A stretch of DNA of 64,000 bases from JAPLKB01 sp964532465 (lineage in GTDB: Bacteria; Desulfobacterota; Syntrophorhabdia; Syntrophorhabdales; Syntrophorhabdaceae). The stretch is taken from the NCBI GenBank assembly GCA_964532465.1, contig CAZHHX010000008.1, positions 1 to 64,000 on the forward strand, in the 5' to 3' direction. The notes beneath the pieces are model-generated. The model had not been told where the DNA came from. It did not search any database and was given only the letters and a program-made list of their open reading frames with translations. This document shows positions 16,586-25,756 of this stretch, one piece after another. The position numbers were made by a program, and so were the translations under genes. How positions within the stretch are numbered: the first letter of the stretch is position 1; each line of letters begins with the position of its first letter.

Positions 16586-16879
16586 TTATTTTACCTCCTT
16601 CTTTGCTGGTTCTTCCTTCTTTACTTGTTCTGCTGCCAGCTGGTCCAATCTCTCGTTGGCCAGTCTCTGGCTTGTTTCCCATACAGGGCCTTTTACACGG
16701 GGGAGACCGGCGTTGATCCAGAAAATACGCCATTCGGAACCACACCTCGGACATTTTGCCTGTGTCTGTCCCGGTGCAGGAGTAATTCTGCCTGCGCAAC
16801 TCGGATTCATGCACCTGACCTGGCCATAGCTTCTCGTACTTCTCAGACTTTCTGCAGTTGATAATTTTTCATCTGCCAT
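16586..16879 (-). CDS. Small zinc-ribbon protein of the AOR operon
   Basis: The 97-residue protein contains CMNPSC followed about 15 residues later by CPRCG, a four-Cys zinc-ribbon. The C-terminal half is Lys/Glu-rich (QVKKEEPAKKEVK). The start at MADEKLS was chosen because AAGGAGG precedes it; a longer frame from 16897 would contain that site. It lies between the LutA-like gene and AOR. A role in AOR assembly or as a redox-complex subunit is inferred only from position. Confidence 0.75.
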   Translation of the reverse strand: MADEKLSTAESLRSTRSYGQVRCMNPSCAGRITPAPGQTQAKCPRCGSEWRIFWINAGLPRVKGPVWETSQRLANERLDQLAAEQVKKEEPAKKEVK

Positions 16880-16951
16880 CTTAATCCTCCTTTCCAAAAA
16901 TGTTTTATTGAAACTAACAGCTTTATATCTCTCAATTGTTATTTATTAAGA

Positions 16952-17692
16952 TTAAGCTGCTTTGCGGGCATCACCTTTTACATATGCATCATTCAAAAGA
17001 ACGAGGGGATGAATTATACGTATTCCTGTTCCTGAAGTAATTTGCAGTCCACAACCGCCGCATTCCGTTACTGCCGCATCCACGTTGGCCGACTTTACTT
17101 CATCCCACAATTTCTGCGCTATTTCCACAGAACGATCATGGTTTATTATTTTCATACCATAGGAACCGCCCATGCCGCAGCAGTTTGTGTTAACCTTAAC
17201 AACTTCCAGGCCGGGAATAAGCTTGAGAAGGGATACGGGTCCTTCAGTAATATTCTGCACTCTTAAATGACAAGGGTTATGGTAAAAAATTCTCATGGGC
17301 ATTTCATGAAAATTGGTATTGAGTCTTCCTTCCTGATACAACTTATAAAGATACTCTCCTGCATCATAAATGCGTTCCGAGATAAAACGGGCATCTTCGC
17401 TGTCAAAAAAAGGCAGACCTTCTCTCTTTAGCATCATGTTACAGCTTGGGCAGTTGGTTAAAATATCGTAACCAGGTGCAGCAGCCTGAGCAAGCATACG
17501 GGCATTATAATCGAAATTCTTCTTTGCTCCTGCGGGGTTGCCGTTTGCCATCATAGGCATCCCGCAACATTTCTGCTCGGGAACAATCATTTCAATGTTG
17601 TTTATCTTCAGAATAGAAAGAAGAGCTTTTCCCACATCAGGGTTATAGTAGTTTGTGAAGCAACCGTGGTAATATACTACTTTATCACTCAT
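16952..17692 (-). CDS. LutA/HdrB-like protein with two CCG domains
   Basis: The 246-residue protein has two cysteine-rich CCG domains: HGC...KCCGMP...NCPSC and NPCH...TNCCGMGG...ECGGC. This is the module of HdrB, GlpC and LutA that binds unusual iron-sulfur clusters and passes electrons to quinones or disulfides. The start at MSDKVVYY follows GGGAGG; the longer frame from 17767 runs back into the upstream gene. It overlaps that gene by 8 bases, which suggests translational coupling with the LutB-like protein. Confidence 0.9.
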   Translation of the reverse strand: MSDKVVYYHGCFTNYYNPDVGKALLSILKINNIEMIVPEQKCCGMPMMANGNPAGAKKNFDYNARMLAQAAAPGYDILTNCPSCNMMLKREGLPFFDSEDARFISERIYDAGEYLYKLYQEGRLNTNFHEMPMRIFYHNPCHLRVQNITEGPVSLLKLIPGLEVVKVNTNCCGMGGSYGMKIINHDRSVEIAQKLWDEVKSANVDAAVTECGGCGLQITSGTGIRIIHPLVLLNDAYVKGDARKAA

Positions 17693-18989
17693 GAGAACCT
17701 CCCTTTTTAAACCAGTCGCTGAAAGTCTCTTTATGGAATGTAGGTAGGCTGGAATCCTTATGAACACCTGTAAAGATTTGCGTCAACAACTTTACGATAT
17801 ATAATTTTACCATCCAGTTTGACAAAGGAGCAGCCATGCCCCCAAGTTTTGCAAGCAGTTCAGGATCATCGAGCATTTTTTTCTTCAGACTCCGACCATC
17901 TTCCTCATAATGCTCAAACTGAGCCTTCCATATTAATGTTGGAATATCAATATCTACAGGACACTCAACCTGGCAGCGACCGCAATGAAGACATACTTCA
18001 TGAGGAGGGAGCCACCCCTGGAGAGCGCCGAGAAGATAGTTCTTCGGGCTGTATACCATGTTATTCTTAAGAAAAATATGCTGTCCTACAGGGCACTGAC
18101 GGGCACAGGCTCTGCAATCTATACACAAAAAAAGTTCATGATAATCATTAGTTAAAAGCTTACTGCGTCCATTGTCATATATTATTACATGAAGTTCCTG
18201 GCCATTGTCACCGGTAATATCCGGGAGGCTTTCGAAATCATAATTCTCAATATCATGAGGTATGAGGTCAAGCAAAATACTTTCCAGACCATATATACCC
18301 ATTGATTTGGTATGGAGAAGGGCGTCCTCTTTATCTTTTAAGATTTTTTCAATTCCTACCACAAGGATAATCTTATTTGCCTGCTGCAAATCTTTGGTTA
18401 TATTAGACATATGCTGTAAAAAATATACTGTGCCATCTTCTGCGGATATTGCGTTTACTCCCATAACAGCCACGTAATCTTTTGTCCCGGATGAAGACAG
18501 TTTTGTTATGCTGTGACGTTTATCGAAGGATTCAACAAGACCCCTTCCGTGCATGCCGGGGAGAGACCAGTAATCTTCAACCTTTTTTTGAAACTTTCCT
18601 TCTTCAAAATTCTTAAACTCTCCGTAATATCTCAGATATGTCTTAAAACCGGCATCCTGAAGTCCCGGTCTCAATTCATTTACTACTACATTTGATTTAT
18701 TTATTGATACGAGATTTGTATTGCCTGCGATCTCTTTAATTTGCTGAACTGCTTCTTTTGCGTCCTTTGCAAAAACAGTTTTAACGCCATCATATGTATT
18801 AAGAGTTTTTTTCAGTTGTTCAATCAGGCCGGCATTATTGTTTTTCACATGCTCCCTGATCTCTTTTAGACGTTCTTTTACGGATTCGCCTTCAACCCTC
18901 TTGTCTTTTCTTACAAATATGCTTGCTGCCCGATGTTTGCTCTGCTCGGCTGAGGGTTCGACAACCATTAAACCTGGAATATTTGCCAT
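17685..18989 (-). CDS. LutB-like LUD-domain ferredoxin protein
   Basis: The 434-residue protein has an LUD (DUF162) domain over about residues 50-270 and two [4Fe-4S] motifs, CIDCRACARQCP and CLHCGRCQVECP, near residues 290-350. This is the LutB architecture. LutABC oxidises lactate in some bacteria, but here the LutB and LutA homologues head an AOR operon, so they more likely shuttle electrons to or from the AOR reaction. It is the first gene of the operon and faces iclR across a regulatory region. Confidence 0.9.
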   Translation of the reverse strand: MANIPGLMVVEPSAEQSKHRAASIFVRKDKRVEGESVKERLKEIREHVKNNNAGLIEQLKKTLNTYDGVKTVFAKDAKEAVQQIKEIAGNTNLVSINKSNVVVNELRPGLQDAGFKTYLRYYGEFKNFEEGKFQKKVEDYWSLPGMHGRGLVESFDKRHSITKLSSSGTKDYVAVMGVNAISAEDGTVYFLQHMSNITKDLQQANKIILVVGIEKILKDKEDALLHTKSMGIYGLESILLDLIPHDIENYDFESLPDITGDNGQELHVIIYDNGRSKLLTNDYHELFLCIDCRACARQCPVGQHIFLKNNMVYSPKNYLLGALQGWLPPHEVCLHCGRCQVECPVDIDIPTLIWKAQFEHYEEDGRSLKKKMLDDPELLAKLGGMAAPLSNWMVKLYIVKLLTQIFTGVHKDSSLPTFHKETFSDWFKKGGSHE

Positions 18990-19154
18990 TATTTTTACCC
19001 TCCCTTTAGATAAGGACTTATAGTGCTACCATATGCCGAGGATATGGTTTTGATAAATATTTCACAAACATACATATTAATAAAAGTAAAAGGATTCGTG
19101 TTCTCATGGTTTTTGCATTTGAAATTCTGTATGCAATCTTTATTTTTGTTAAAT

Positions 19155-19206
19155 CGTTCAATATCATAAACTGATATTTTTTATAATATATCGAATTTTA
19201 TGTCAA
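19155..19206 (-). promoter_or_regulatory. Promoter and operator-like site of the AOR operon
   Basis: On the minus strand TTGACA (19201-19206) is followed after 15 bases by TATAAA (19180-19185). Just downstream lies CGTTCA-ATATCA-TAAACT (19155-19172, plus-strand reading), an imperfect version of the inverted repeat at 19299-19316. Its place at the start region suits repression by the adjacent IclR-family regulator. Confidence 0.6.
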
Positions 19207-19268
19207 GTAATATTTATAATTATTAATAATAAATAGCTTTTTACGCAGTTTGTCTTAAAAAAAACTTC

Positions 19269-19316
19269 TTGACAACATTGCCCTTCACGGGTTAATATCG
19301 TTCAATATAATGAACG
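19269..19316 (+). promoter_or_regulatory. Promoter and palindromic operator of iclR
   Basis: TTGACA (19269-19274) and TTAATA (19292-19297) are 17 bases apart. They are followed directly by the perfect dyad CGTTCA-ATATAA-TGAACG (19299-19316). IclR-family proteins bind short dyads of this kind. The same motif in weaker form lies beside the divergent AOR promoter, suggesting autoregulation plus control of the operon. Confidence 0.65.
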
Positions 19317-19359
19317 TATTTACAAAGAATTTAATATTACTTTATAATTTTTCAGGACA

Positions 19360-20154
19360 ATGAACGACTACAGCGCACCTATTATAAAAAAAGCAATAGA
19401 TATTGTTGTGTTAATCGGAAAAGAGAATCGGCCGCTCGGTGTCTCTGAAATTTCTAAAACTCTTGCTTATAGTAAAAGCACAACGCATGGAGTGTTAAAG
19501 GCGCTCAGTGAAGTAGGTTTTTTATTTAAGGATTCTGAAACAAAGAAATACTCAATCGGAAAGAAGTTACTGAGACTTTCAAAAATTATTTATAAAAACC
19601 AGGATATTCTTTTTATCATAAGACCATTTTTAGAAAACCTTGCCGAATTGATAGATGAAACAGTTTTCTTCGGGGTAAATGAAAACGATGCATTAAAAAT
19701 ACTCATCGTTGTCGAGGCTAAAAAAAGTCTTAAACTGTCCGCCCCTGTAGGGACAAAGATGCCTTTAACTGCCGGAGCTGCGGGAAAAGTATTTTTTTCT
19801 ACTTTGAAAAATGATGAGATAATTTCGATTTTAAATGAAAAAGGCCTGCCGAAATACACTGAGAACTCTATCACAGATTTGGATGATTTTATCAAGGAAA
19901 TCGAGAAGACAAGGCAATTGGGATACGGCGTTGATCTTGAGGAATATTTGAAAGGTGTAAGGGCTGTGGCAAGTCTTATCTGTCAGGATAATCATCCCTT
20001 GGGGGCTATCTGGATTGTAGGTTTTTCAAATTCAATAATTGATGAAAAAATACAGATTATTATAAAGCACTTAAAAAATACTGCTGATCGGATAAATAAA
20101 AGAATTTCCTTTAGTCAGCAATTAGATGAAGACAAGAAGGCAAGAGAACCATGA
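19360..20154 (+). CDS. IclR-family transcriptional regulator
   Basis: The 264-residue protein has an N-terminal winged helix (PLGVSEISKTLAYSKSTTHGVLKALSEVGFL, about residues 25-55) and an IclR effector domain (residues about 80-250) with KMPLTAGAAGKVFFS and GYGVDLEEYLKGVRAVASLI. Such regulators sense small organic acids or aromatics. It faces the AOR operon across a 370-base region carrying two copies of a dyad. Its ATGA overlap with the next gene shows they are cotranscribed. Confidence 0.92.
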   Translation: MNDYSAPIIKKAIDIVVLIGKENRPLGVSEISKTLAYSKSTTHGVLKALSEVGFLFKDSETKKYSIGKKLLRLSKIIYKNQDILFIIRPFLENLAELIDETVFFGVNENDALKILIVVEAKKSLKLSAPVGTKMPLTAGAAGKVFFSTLKNDEIISILNEKGLPKYTENSITDLDDFIKEIEKTRQLGYGVDLEEYLKGVRAVASLICQDNHPLGAIWIVGFSNSIIDEKIQIIIKHLKNTADRINKRISFSQQLDEDKKAREP

Positions 20155-21473
20155 TTCTGATTACCCACCACACAGGTGAGCCTCACGGTATCCTGGGCGC
20201 TCAGACTGCAAGCACATATCTGACGGAATATTTACATATACCTTCAATTGTCGTAGGCGTTGAGCGGCATTTTTCTAAAGAACTTCTGTTGAAATTTCTT
20301 GATGATTATTATGAAGGTAAAGAAAAAATCATAGGATTTTCCCATCTTTGCGGGAGAAAAGATCTGGTGGACTTAATCGGCGCTATTAAAGAAAGAGGTT
20401 TTTTTACGATACTTGGCGGTCCCCAGGCTAAAGAAGATTATTATGGAGAGCCTGATTCAGGGAACAGTAAAACAAGATTCAGAGGGCTGAATAGTGTTAT
20501 AGACCTTGCAGTCCAGGGTCCCGTTGATTACCTGAAAGAAGATGATTTTCGTTCAAAAACCGGCTGTCTTATTTACCCCTGGACAAGAGACATCATCATT
20601 AAAACGGATTGGGAAAATACGTATATCTTTTCAGATGCGCTGAAAAGGCTTGAAATTAAAACAGCTCAGGTATTGAACTCAATAGGCTGCCCATATGCAA
20701 AAATGAAAAACACTGTAAAACTACCGTTACCGGATACCATCAAAGAAAGATCGTTATTTATTGACATTGAATCCTGCGGTTGTATTTTTTGCGATGTATC
20801 AAGGGACAAGGGTTTTCACGGGCATATCGACAGAGAGTTGGTATTAGCTCAAATAAAGGCATTGCCGGAAGAAAACGAAAGAAAGATCCCCTTTGAAATT
20901 ATAGACGAATACCCCATAAGTTCTTTGAAATGGATATTTGAAAATACTGCACGGGAAGGCATCGAGCTTTCTCAAATTGATCTCGTGTGCAGGGCTGATG
21001 ATATAATAAAACATGCTGATCTGCTTAGCGAAGTATTGATGAACGCACAGGAAAGGCAGGTAACAATCATGTTTTCATCCATAGGTTTCGAATCTTTCAA
21101 TGATAAAATTCTCACTTTCCTCAATAAAGGGATAACTGTCAGGGATATTATAAAGTGCGTCGGGATTCTGCGGCAATTAAAAGACAGATTTGGCAGTTCA
21201 ATGCTTTACAGGAGTGATGAAGGCGCGAATCACGGTTTTATCCATCCCACTCCATGGGATGATGACGAGACAATGTCTGAAAATAATATGAACATTTTAA
21301 TGCACCGCCTTTTTGATGATATATTGCCACCCCACAGTGTACCTTTGATAATTCACCATGCCTCCTACCTTGGTGACTGGATAAGACATATTGAATCCGA
21401 GTTAAATGTGGAATTTAAAAGGGACGGCACCTGGATTGAATGGTGGAGCCCCCCGGTATCTACTGCCCCATAG
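20151..21473 (+). CDS. Radical SAM-like protein with noncanonical Cys motif and B12-like N-terminal region
   Basis: A 440-residue protein. Residues 1-140 resemble a cobalamin-binding-type Rossmann region (IIGFSHLCGRKDLVDLI, ILGGPQAKED) but lack DxHxxG. The middle and C-terminus look like a radical SAM barrel, with SSIGFESFNDKILTFLNKGI and GFIHPTPW. The cluster motif reads ESCGCIFCDV, a C-x-C-x2-C spacing instead of C-x3-C-x2-C. It is coupled to iclR by ATGA. Function is unknown; position suggests a job linked to the AOR pathway. Confidence 0.7.
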   Translation: MILITHHTGEPHGILGAQTASTYLTEYLHIPSIVVGVERHFSKELLLKFLDDYYEGKEKIIGFSHLCGRKDLVDLIGAIKERGFFTILGGPQAKEDYYGEPDSGNSKTRFRGLNSVIDLAVQGPVDYLKEDDFRSKTGCLIYPWTRDIIIKTDWENTYIFSDALKRLEIKTAQVLNSIGCPYAKMKNTVKLPLPDTIKERSLFIDIESCGCIFCDVSRDKGFHGHIDRELVLAQIKALPEENERKIPFEIIDEYPISSLKWIFENTAREGIELSQIDLVCRADDIIKHADLLSEVLMNAQERQVTIMFSSIGFESFNDKILTFLNKGITVRDIIKCVGILRQLKDRFGSSMLYRSDEGANHGFIHPTPWDDDETMSENNMNILMHRLFDDILPPHSVPLIIHHASYLGDWIRHIESELNVEFKRDGTWIEWWSPPVSTAP

Positions 21474-21602
21474 TATTTACAAAAATTATTATTCATACCT
21501 CGCAACAGCACATTATTTTATTCGTCATAGTTTTGCAAAAATAAAATCTTTATAATTTTTGTCAGGGAGTAAATCTGCGGGGTGTCTTTTATTTAAAAAG
21601 AT

Positions 21603-21677
21603 CCCCTCCCCAAATTGCCCTCTACTTTTTTACGGGGGGGAGTAGGTAGAGGGCGGTGGTAGGATCATGGGGAGGGG
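21603..21677. repeat. Nested inverted repeat between convergent genes
   Basis: An outer pair CCCCTCCCC (21603-21611) and GGGGAGGGG (21669-21677) encloses an inner pair GCCCTCTAC (21617-21625) and GTAGAGGGC (21646-21654). It sits between the convergent radical-SAM-like and response regulator genes. It has no T tract; a terminator-like or dispersed-repeat role is possible. Confidence 0.55.
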
Positions 21678-21686
21678 TTGATTTGT

Positions 21687-22076
21687 TCATATATCGTTTT
21701 TCCTTCCATTTCTCGGAAATAATATTTCCAGTACAGGGAGAAGCTCTGTCTGCAACATTCTTTTGGGTACGTATGCATCCGCACCGGCTGCTTCAGCATC
21801 TTTTCTGTGTACCTCATCTTCGTGTATTGTCAGCATTACAACTCTTGAATCAACACAGAAAGATTTTATCTGGCGCGCTGCTTCAATTCCGCTCATAAGC
21901 GGTAGCCCGATATCCATGATAATTATATCAGGTAAAAATATTTTTGCAATAGAAACTGCTTCTTCACCGTTTCCCGCTTCTTTAATCAGAATGTGCGGGA
22001 ACTCTGATTCCAGCCAGTTTCTTAAAGACTTACGTACAGCTTCATGATCTTCAACAATCAATATTGTTTCTAACAT
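21687..22076 (-). CDS. Single-domain response regulator
   Basis: The 129-residue protein consists only of a receiver domain: acidic pocket in ILIVEDHE, phospho-acceptor Asp in DIIIMDIGLPLMSG, Thr in VVMLTIHE and Lys in YVPKRM. It has no output domain. It lies downstream of a NarL-type regulator and its histidine kinase on the same strand, but the intervening 90 bases hold two copies of a dyad, so it may have its own promoter. Confidence 0.9.
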   Translation of the reverse strand: MLETILIVEDHEAVRKSLRNWLESEFPHILIKEAGNGEEAVSIAKIFLPDIIIMDIGLPLMSGIEAARQIKSFCVDSRVVMLTIHEDEVHRKDAEAAGADAYVPKRMLQTELLPVLEILFPRNGRKNDI

Positions 22077-22120
22077 AACTTTCTGCTTTCATATTTATCA
22101 CAGTATTTCCTCAGATTGTC

Positions 22121-22161
22121 TGTCAGGAAAGTTTGACATTTGTTGTCAGGAAAGTTTGACA
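22121..22161. repeat. Tandem 18-bp dyad repeats
   Basis: TGTCAGGAAAGTTTGACA occurs at 22121-22138 and identically at 22144-22161, a 23-base period or about two helical turns. Each unit is an imperfect dyad with TGTCA and TGACA ends. The pair lies upstream of the single-domain response regulator gene, in the spot expected for a regulator binding to both units. Confidence 0.65.
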
Positions 22162-22165
22162 AACT

Positions 22166-22816
22166 TTAAAGCAAGGTCAGGCCGTGCAGAATTGCAAATT
22201 TTACAAGACTTGGGAGGTCATAAATGCCCAGTTTATGCATTAGACGACTCCGATAAGTTTCAATGGTTTTTGGAGAAACAAAAAGGATGGAGGCAATCTC
22301 CGCATTTGTTTTCCCTTCGGTAAGTAATTGCAGTATTTCTCTCTCGCGTTGACTCAGGCGTGCAAGAGGGCTGTTTGATTCGTCTGACTGGCGATTTTTT
22401 ATGTACTCATCTATTACTATACCTGATATTTTTTCGCTTATATACCGCTTGCCCATATAGACGGAACGGGTTGCATCAACTACTTCCGAGCCTGCTGATT
22501 CTTTCAGAATATAGCCTGACGCTCCTGCATGAAGGCCCTGAAATATATGCTCCGGAGTGGAATACATTGAAAGAATAACTATTTTTGTAGATGGACAAAC
22601 TTCACGAATTTTTCTCGTTGCTTCAATTCCATTCAATTCCGGCATAAAAATGTCCATAATCACCACATGAGGACTGAGTTTTGCAATTTTACGTATTGCA
22701 TCACGTCCGTTTGCAGCATCACCAATTACTTTTATATCAGGCTGTGTTTCGAGAAGCAGTTTCAGACCGTCACGAACAACAGAATGGTCATCAACAAGGA
22801 AGACGGTAATATTCAC
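22166..22816 (-). CDS. NarL/FixJ-type response regulator
   Basis: The 216-residue protein has a receiver domain (FLVDDHSVVRDG; phospho-acceptor in VVIMDIFMPELNG; Lys in GYILKES) and a LuxR-type helix-turn-helix (LSQREREILQLLTEGKTNAEIASILFVSPKTIETYRSRLMHKLG). The start overlaps the histidine kinase stop by four bases, so the kinase just upstream is its obvious partner. Confidence 0.94.
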   Translation of the reverse strand: MNITVFLVDDHSVVRDGLKLLLETQPDIKVIGDAANGRDAIRKIAKLSPHVVIMDIFMPELNGIEATRKIREVCPSTKIVILSMYSTPEHIFQGLHAGASGYILKESAGSEVVDATRSVYMGKRYISEKISGIVIDEYIKNRQSDESNSPLARLSQREREILQLLTEGKTNAEIASILFVSPKTIETYRSRLMHKLGIYDLPSLVKFAILHGLTLL

Positions 22817-24678
22817 CTTATTATCTCAATTACTACTGTTGTTCCTTTGCCGGGAACAGATTCGATGCGCAATTGTCCACCTATCGTTTCAGCACGCTCT
22901 GTCATAATCATTAACCCCCAACCGCTGGAGGTATTTCTCCTGCCAGACGCTATGAGTCGATGACAGTCAAATCCGATCCCGTTATCATCTATTGTAAGCT
23001 TTACCATCCTGTTTCTCTCTTCTATTGTGACCCCTATTTTTGTCGCTTTAGCATGTTTTGCCGTGTTGGTCAGCGCTTCCTGAAAGATATGAAACATTGC
23101 CTGCTCGATGCGTCCTTCCAATCTGGGCTCCGGCTCCGATCCATGAACAGCTACCTGTATGCCCGTTCTTCCGGCATACAGGTCCCCATACCACTTCAGC
23201 GCCACAACGATGCCGTAATCATCGAGCACAGGTGTTCTGAGCTCCGCCATTAAGTCGCGTACGCTCTCAGCCGTTTGACCAACAAGCGCTATTGAATCAT
23301 CTATATGAGATGCTACCGTTTCCTTTGCTTCATTGGAAAGCTTCGATTTTATTATATTCAGGTTTATTCCTATTGCAGTAAGATTCTGTCCCAATTTATC
23401 ATGCAGTTCCTGCGCAAGTCTTTGTTTTTTATCTTCCTCGGTTTCTGCCAGCTTTGCAGCAAGAGACTTAAGCCTTTTCTGTGATTTTATTAACTGTTTT
23501 TCCGCCTGTTTTCGTACTGTAATGTCTTCCACGATGCCTTCATAATAAAGCACTTTACCATCTGCATCGCGAATAGCGCAGACATTCATAGATACCCATA
23601 TTTTTTTCTTATCCTTTCTGTAGAGTTGTATCTCAAGGCCTTGTGCAACACCATGCTCTTCAGCCTGTTTTTTCCATCTTTTCCGGTCATCAGGATTCGG
23701 ATAAAGCTTTACGCTGACATCAGCGATATCCTTTATCATATCTTCCGGGCTCTCGTAGGCATGTATCTTTGCCAATGCCGGGTTGACATTCAATAAACGT
23801 CCTTCAGGCGTGCTTTGAAAAATACCTACCATTGCATTCTCGTAGATATTCCGGTATTTTTCTTCTGCCTCTTTTAATGCCCTCTCATATTTTGTCCGTT
23901 TGGTAATATCCCTAAAGATACCCTGAACTATTATCTTATCTGCGAATTTGATTACACTTCCTGTTATATCTACCGGGACTCTGTCCCCATTTTTTCTCAA
24001 TATCATGCCATTATTGAATAACCCTGATCCCTGTCGAACTATTTCCTTGAAGCCCTTAACGGTCCTTTGGACCTCTTCTTTTGGGTGTATATGGCCGATA
24101 TGCAAACCTAAAAGTTCATTCTTTAAATAGCCGGTAAGTTTCTCTGCCTGTTTATTTACTTCAAGTATATTGCCATATATATCAACAAGGACTATTGCAT
24201 CGCCTGCGCTTTCTATTAGTGCACGATATTTTTCTTCCGATTCCATCAATAATCTCTCGATCTTCTTGCGCTCGTTGATGTTGTTCATAATGCAATGGGT
24301 TTGGTGGAAGTTGCCTTCTTTGTCGTACCCTATCTTTCCATCAAATGATACGATTACTATCGAACTGTCTTTCTTTATCATTTCAAATTCTGCACCATGT
24401 ATCTCACCTGATTCTTTAAAAAGGTTAAAACTCTTAATAAACCTTGCAGTATATTCCGGTGTAAGAAAATCGCCAAACCAACGTCCCAGGGCTTCTTCAC
24501 GTGAATACCCCAATATCTTGAGCCATTCCTGGTTAATGTCAACGATACAACCTTCTGCATTCAACGACTGATACCCCAGGGGGATCTGTTCAACAAGAAG
24601 CCTGAGACTTTTTTCACCATTATAGAAAAAATCAATATTTTTATTATCTTGTTTTTTGGGCTGATCTTTATTTTTCAT
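22813..24678 (-). CDS. Multi-PAS cytoplasmic histidine kinase (NarX/HisKA_3 type)
   Basis: About 621 residues with three PAS/PAC modules, ending in EALGRW...NINERKK, GIFRDITKRTK and GIVEDITVRKQ. A HisKA_3 region follows, with the phospho-His in AQELHDKLGQNLTAIG, then an HATPase_c domain (DNGIGF, SSGWGLMIMTERAE, GKGTTVVIEI). No membrane segment is visible, so it is probably a soluble sensor. The start at MKNKDQ was preferred over the frame opening at 24819, which would overlap trmI by about 150 bases. It is coupled to the NarL-type regulator by ATGA. Confidence 0.9.
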   Translation of the reverse strand: MKNKDQPKKQDNKNIDFFYNGEKSLRLLVEQIPLGYQSLNAEGCIVDINQEWLKILGYSREEALGRWFGDFLTPEYTARFIKSFNLFKESGEIHGAEFEMIKKDSSIVIVSFDGKIGYDKEGNFHQTHCIMNNINERKKIERLLMESEEKYRALIESAGDAIVLVDIYGNILEVNKQAEKLTGYLKNELLGLHIGHIHPKEEVQRTVKGFKEIVRQGSGLFNNGMILRKNGDRVPVDITGSVIKFADKIIVQGIFRDITKRTKYERALKEAEEKYRNIYENAMVGIFQSTPEGRLLNVNPALAKIHAYESPEDMIKDIADVSVKLYPNPDDRKRWKKQAEEHGVAQGLEIQLYRKDKKKIWVSMNVCAIRDADGKVLYYEGIVEDITVRKQAEKQLIKSQKRLKSLAAKLAETEEDKKQRLAQELHDKLGQNLTAIGINLNIIKSKLSNEAKETVASHIDDSIALVGQTAESVRDLMAELRTPVLDDYGIVVALKWYGDLYAGRTGIQVAVHGSEPEPRLEGRIEQAMFHIFQEALTNTAKHAKATKIGVTIEERNRMVKLTIDDNGIGFDCHRLIASGRRNTSSGWGLMIMTERAETIGGQLRIESVPGKGTTVVIEIIR

Positions 24679-25444
24679 AACATGCGCTGTCTGCAATATC
24701 TCCAATTTTTCTTGCAAATACAAGGTAGCCGGTATGGGCAACCATCCTGTCAACAGGCCTGACTCTCTCGGCAACAGTTTTGTATCTCCGCAGCATAATT
24801 TCCAGCACTTCAATGTCACTGAAACGATTTCCCAATTCCTTTAAGACGTCCGATATCTGATTTGCAGTCGGCACTATCATTCCGAGCAACCCGCTGCCTT
24901 TTAACAGCTCACTTGCTTTATCAAAACACATCCAGGGCTCTCTTACATCAATGAATGCAGCATCAAAACCGCCGTCTCCATATTCCATTACATCACCTAA
25001 ATTCAGCTTCGCATTATCCCATTTGGCAAAGTGTTCAATGTTCTTTTTCGCATTCTTGTAATGCCTTTCTTCTTTTTCAAAGGAAACAATCGATCCCCCC
25101 GGTCCGATAACACACGAAAAAATAAATGTCAGGGCGCCGCTGCCGGTGCCGATTTCCAACATTTTTGAGCCGTGCATCAGTCCCAGTCTGAAGCAGATAA
25201 AGGCCGCATCCTTGGGAAAAACTATCTGAGTCTCCCTTTTTATACCGTACATTACGATATCTTCCATCGTAGGATCGTAAAGTTCATATTGACCATATCG
25301 TATTCCGAAGGGCATGCCTGTAAGATCGGCAAAATTTATTATCCCGCCTTTTCCATGGAATGATTTATCTCTTTGCACTTTTTTCAAGTATCTTTTATCT
25401 TTATATATAATCAGAATTAAATCATTTTCAGATATTGTTTTCAT
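24668..25444 (-). CDS. trmI: tRNA (adenine-N1)-methyltransferase TrmI
   Basis: The 258-residue protein matches TrmI, which makes m1A58 in tRNA. It shows the N-terminal beta domain, HGKGGIINFADLTGMPFGIRYG, the SAM-binding MLEIGTGSGALTFIF and the DAAFIDVREPW motif, and the C-terminal VRPVDRMVAHTGYLVFARK. It is the upstream neighbour of the histidine kinase, overlapping it by 11 bases. Confidence 0.92.
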   Translation of the reverse strand: MKTISENDLILIIYKDKRYLKKVQRDKSFHGKGGIINFADLTGMPFGIRYGQYELYDPTMEDIVMYGIKRETQIVFPKDAAFICFRLGLMHGSKMLEIGTGSGALTFIFSCVIGPGGSIVSFEKEERHYKNAKKNIEHFAKWDNAKLNLGDVMEYGDGGFDAAFIDVREPWMCFDKASELLKGSGLLGMIVPTANQISDVLKELGNRFSDIEVLEIMLRRYKTVAERVRPVDRMVAHTGYLVFARKIGDIADSACYEK

Positions 25445-25756
25445 AATTCACCCGTTTTTCCCTTTATATGCATTAACTTGATAAAGACAACTGTTTTTAC
25501 TGTTAATCTATAACAAACCATGTAACTTGTAAATAAAATTACATTTTTGTAATATATATGAGACCTTGGTAAGCCCTGTACCTGCCTTTTAAACGAATGA
25601 ATCACTTCTTTTTCAAACATTTAAAGAGTTTATAATGCTGTCAGCTAAAAATGTAAACTCTGCACTGCGGACAAATTTAGCTTTAAAATATCCTACCCAT
25701 TTGATATAAACATTTAGATAATAACATTTTTATAGATACGGTGAGGGAGGATAATT
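25445..25756. other. Divergent promoter region between trmI and proC
   Basis: No gene was found in these 312 AT-rich bases. The region must hold promoters for trmI (minus) and proC (plus), but no pair of elements matches the consensus well enough to call. Confidence 0.4.
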
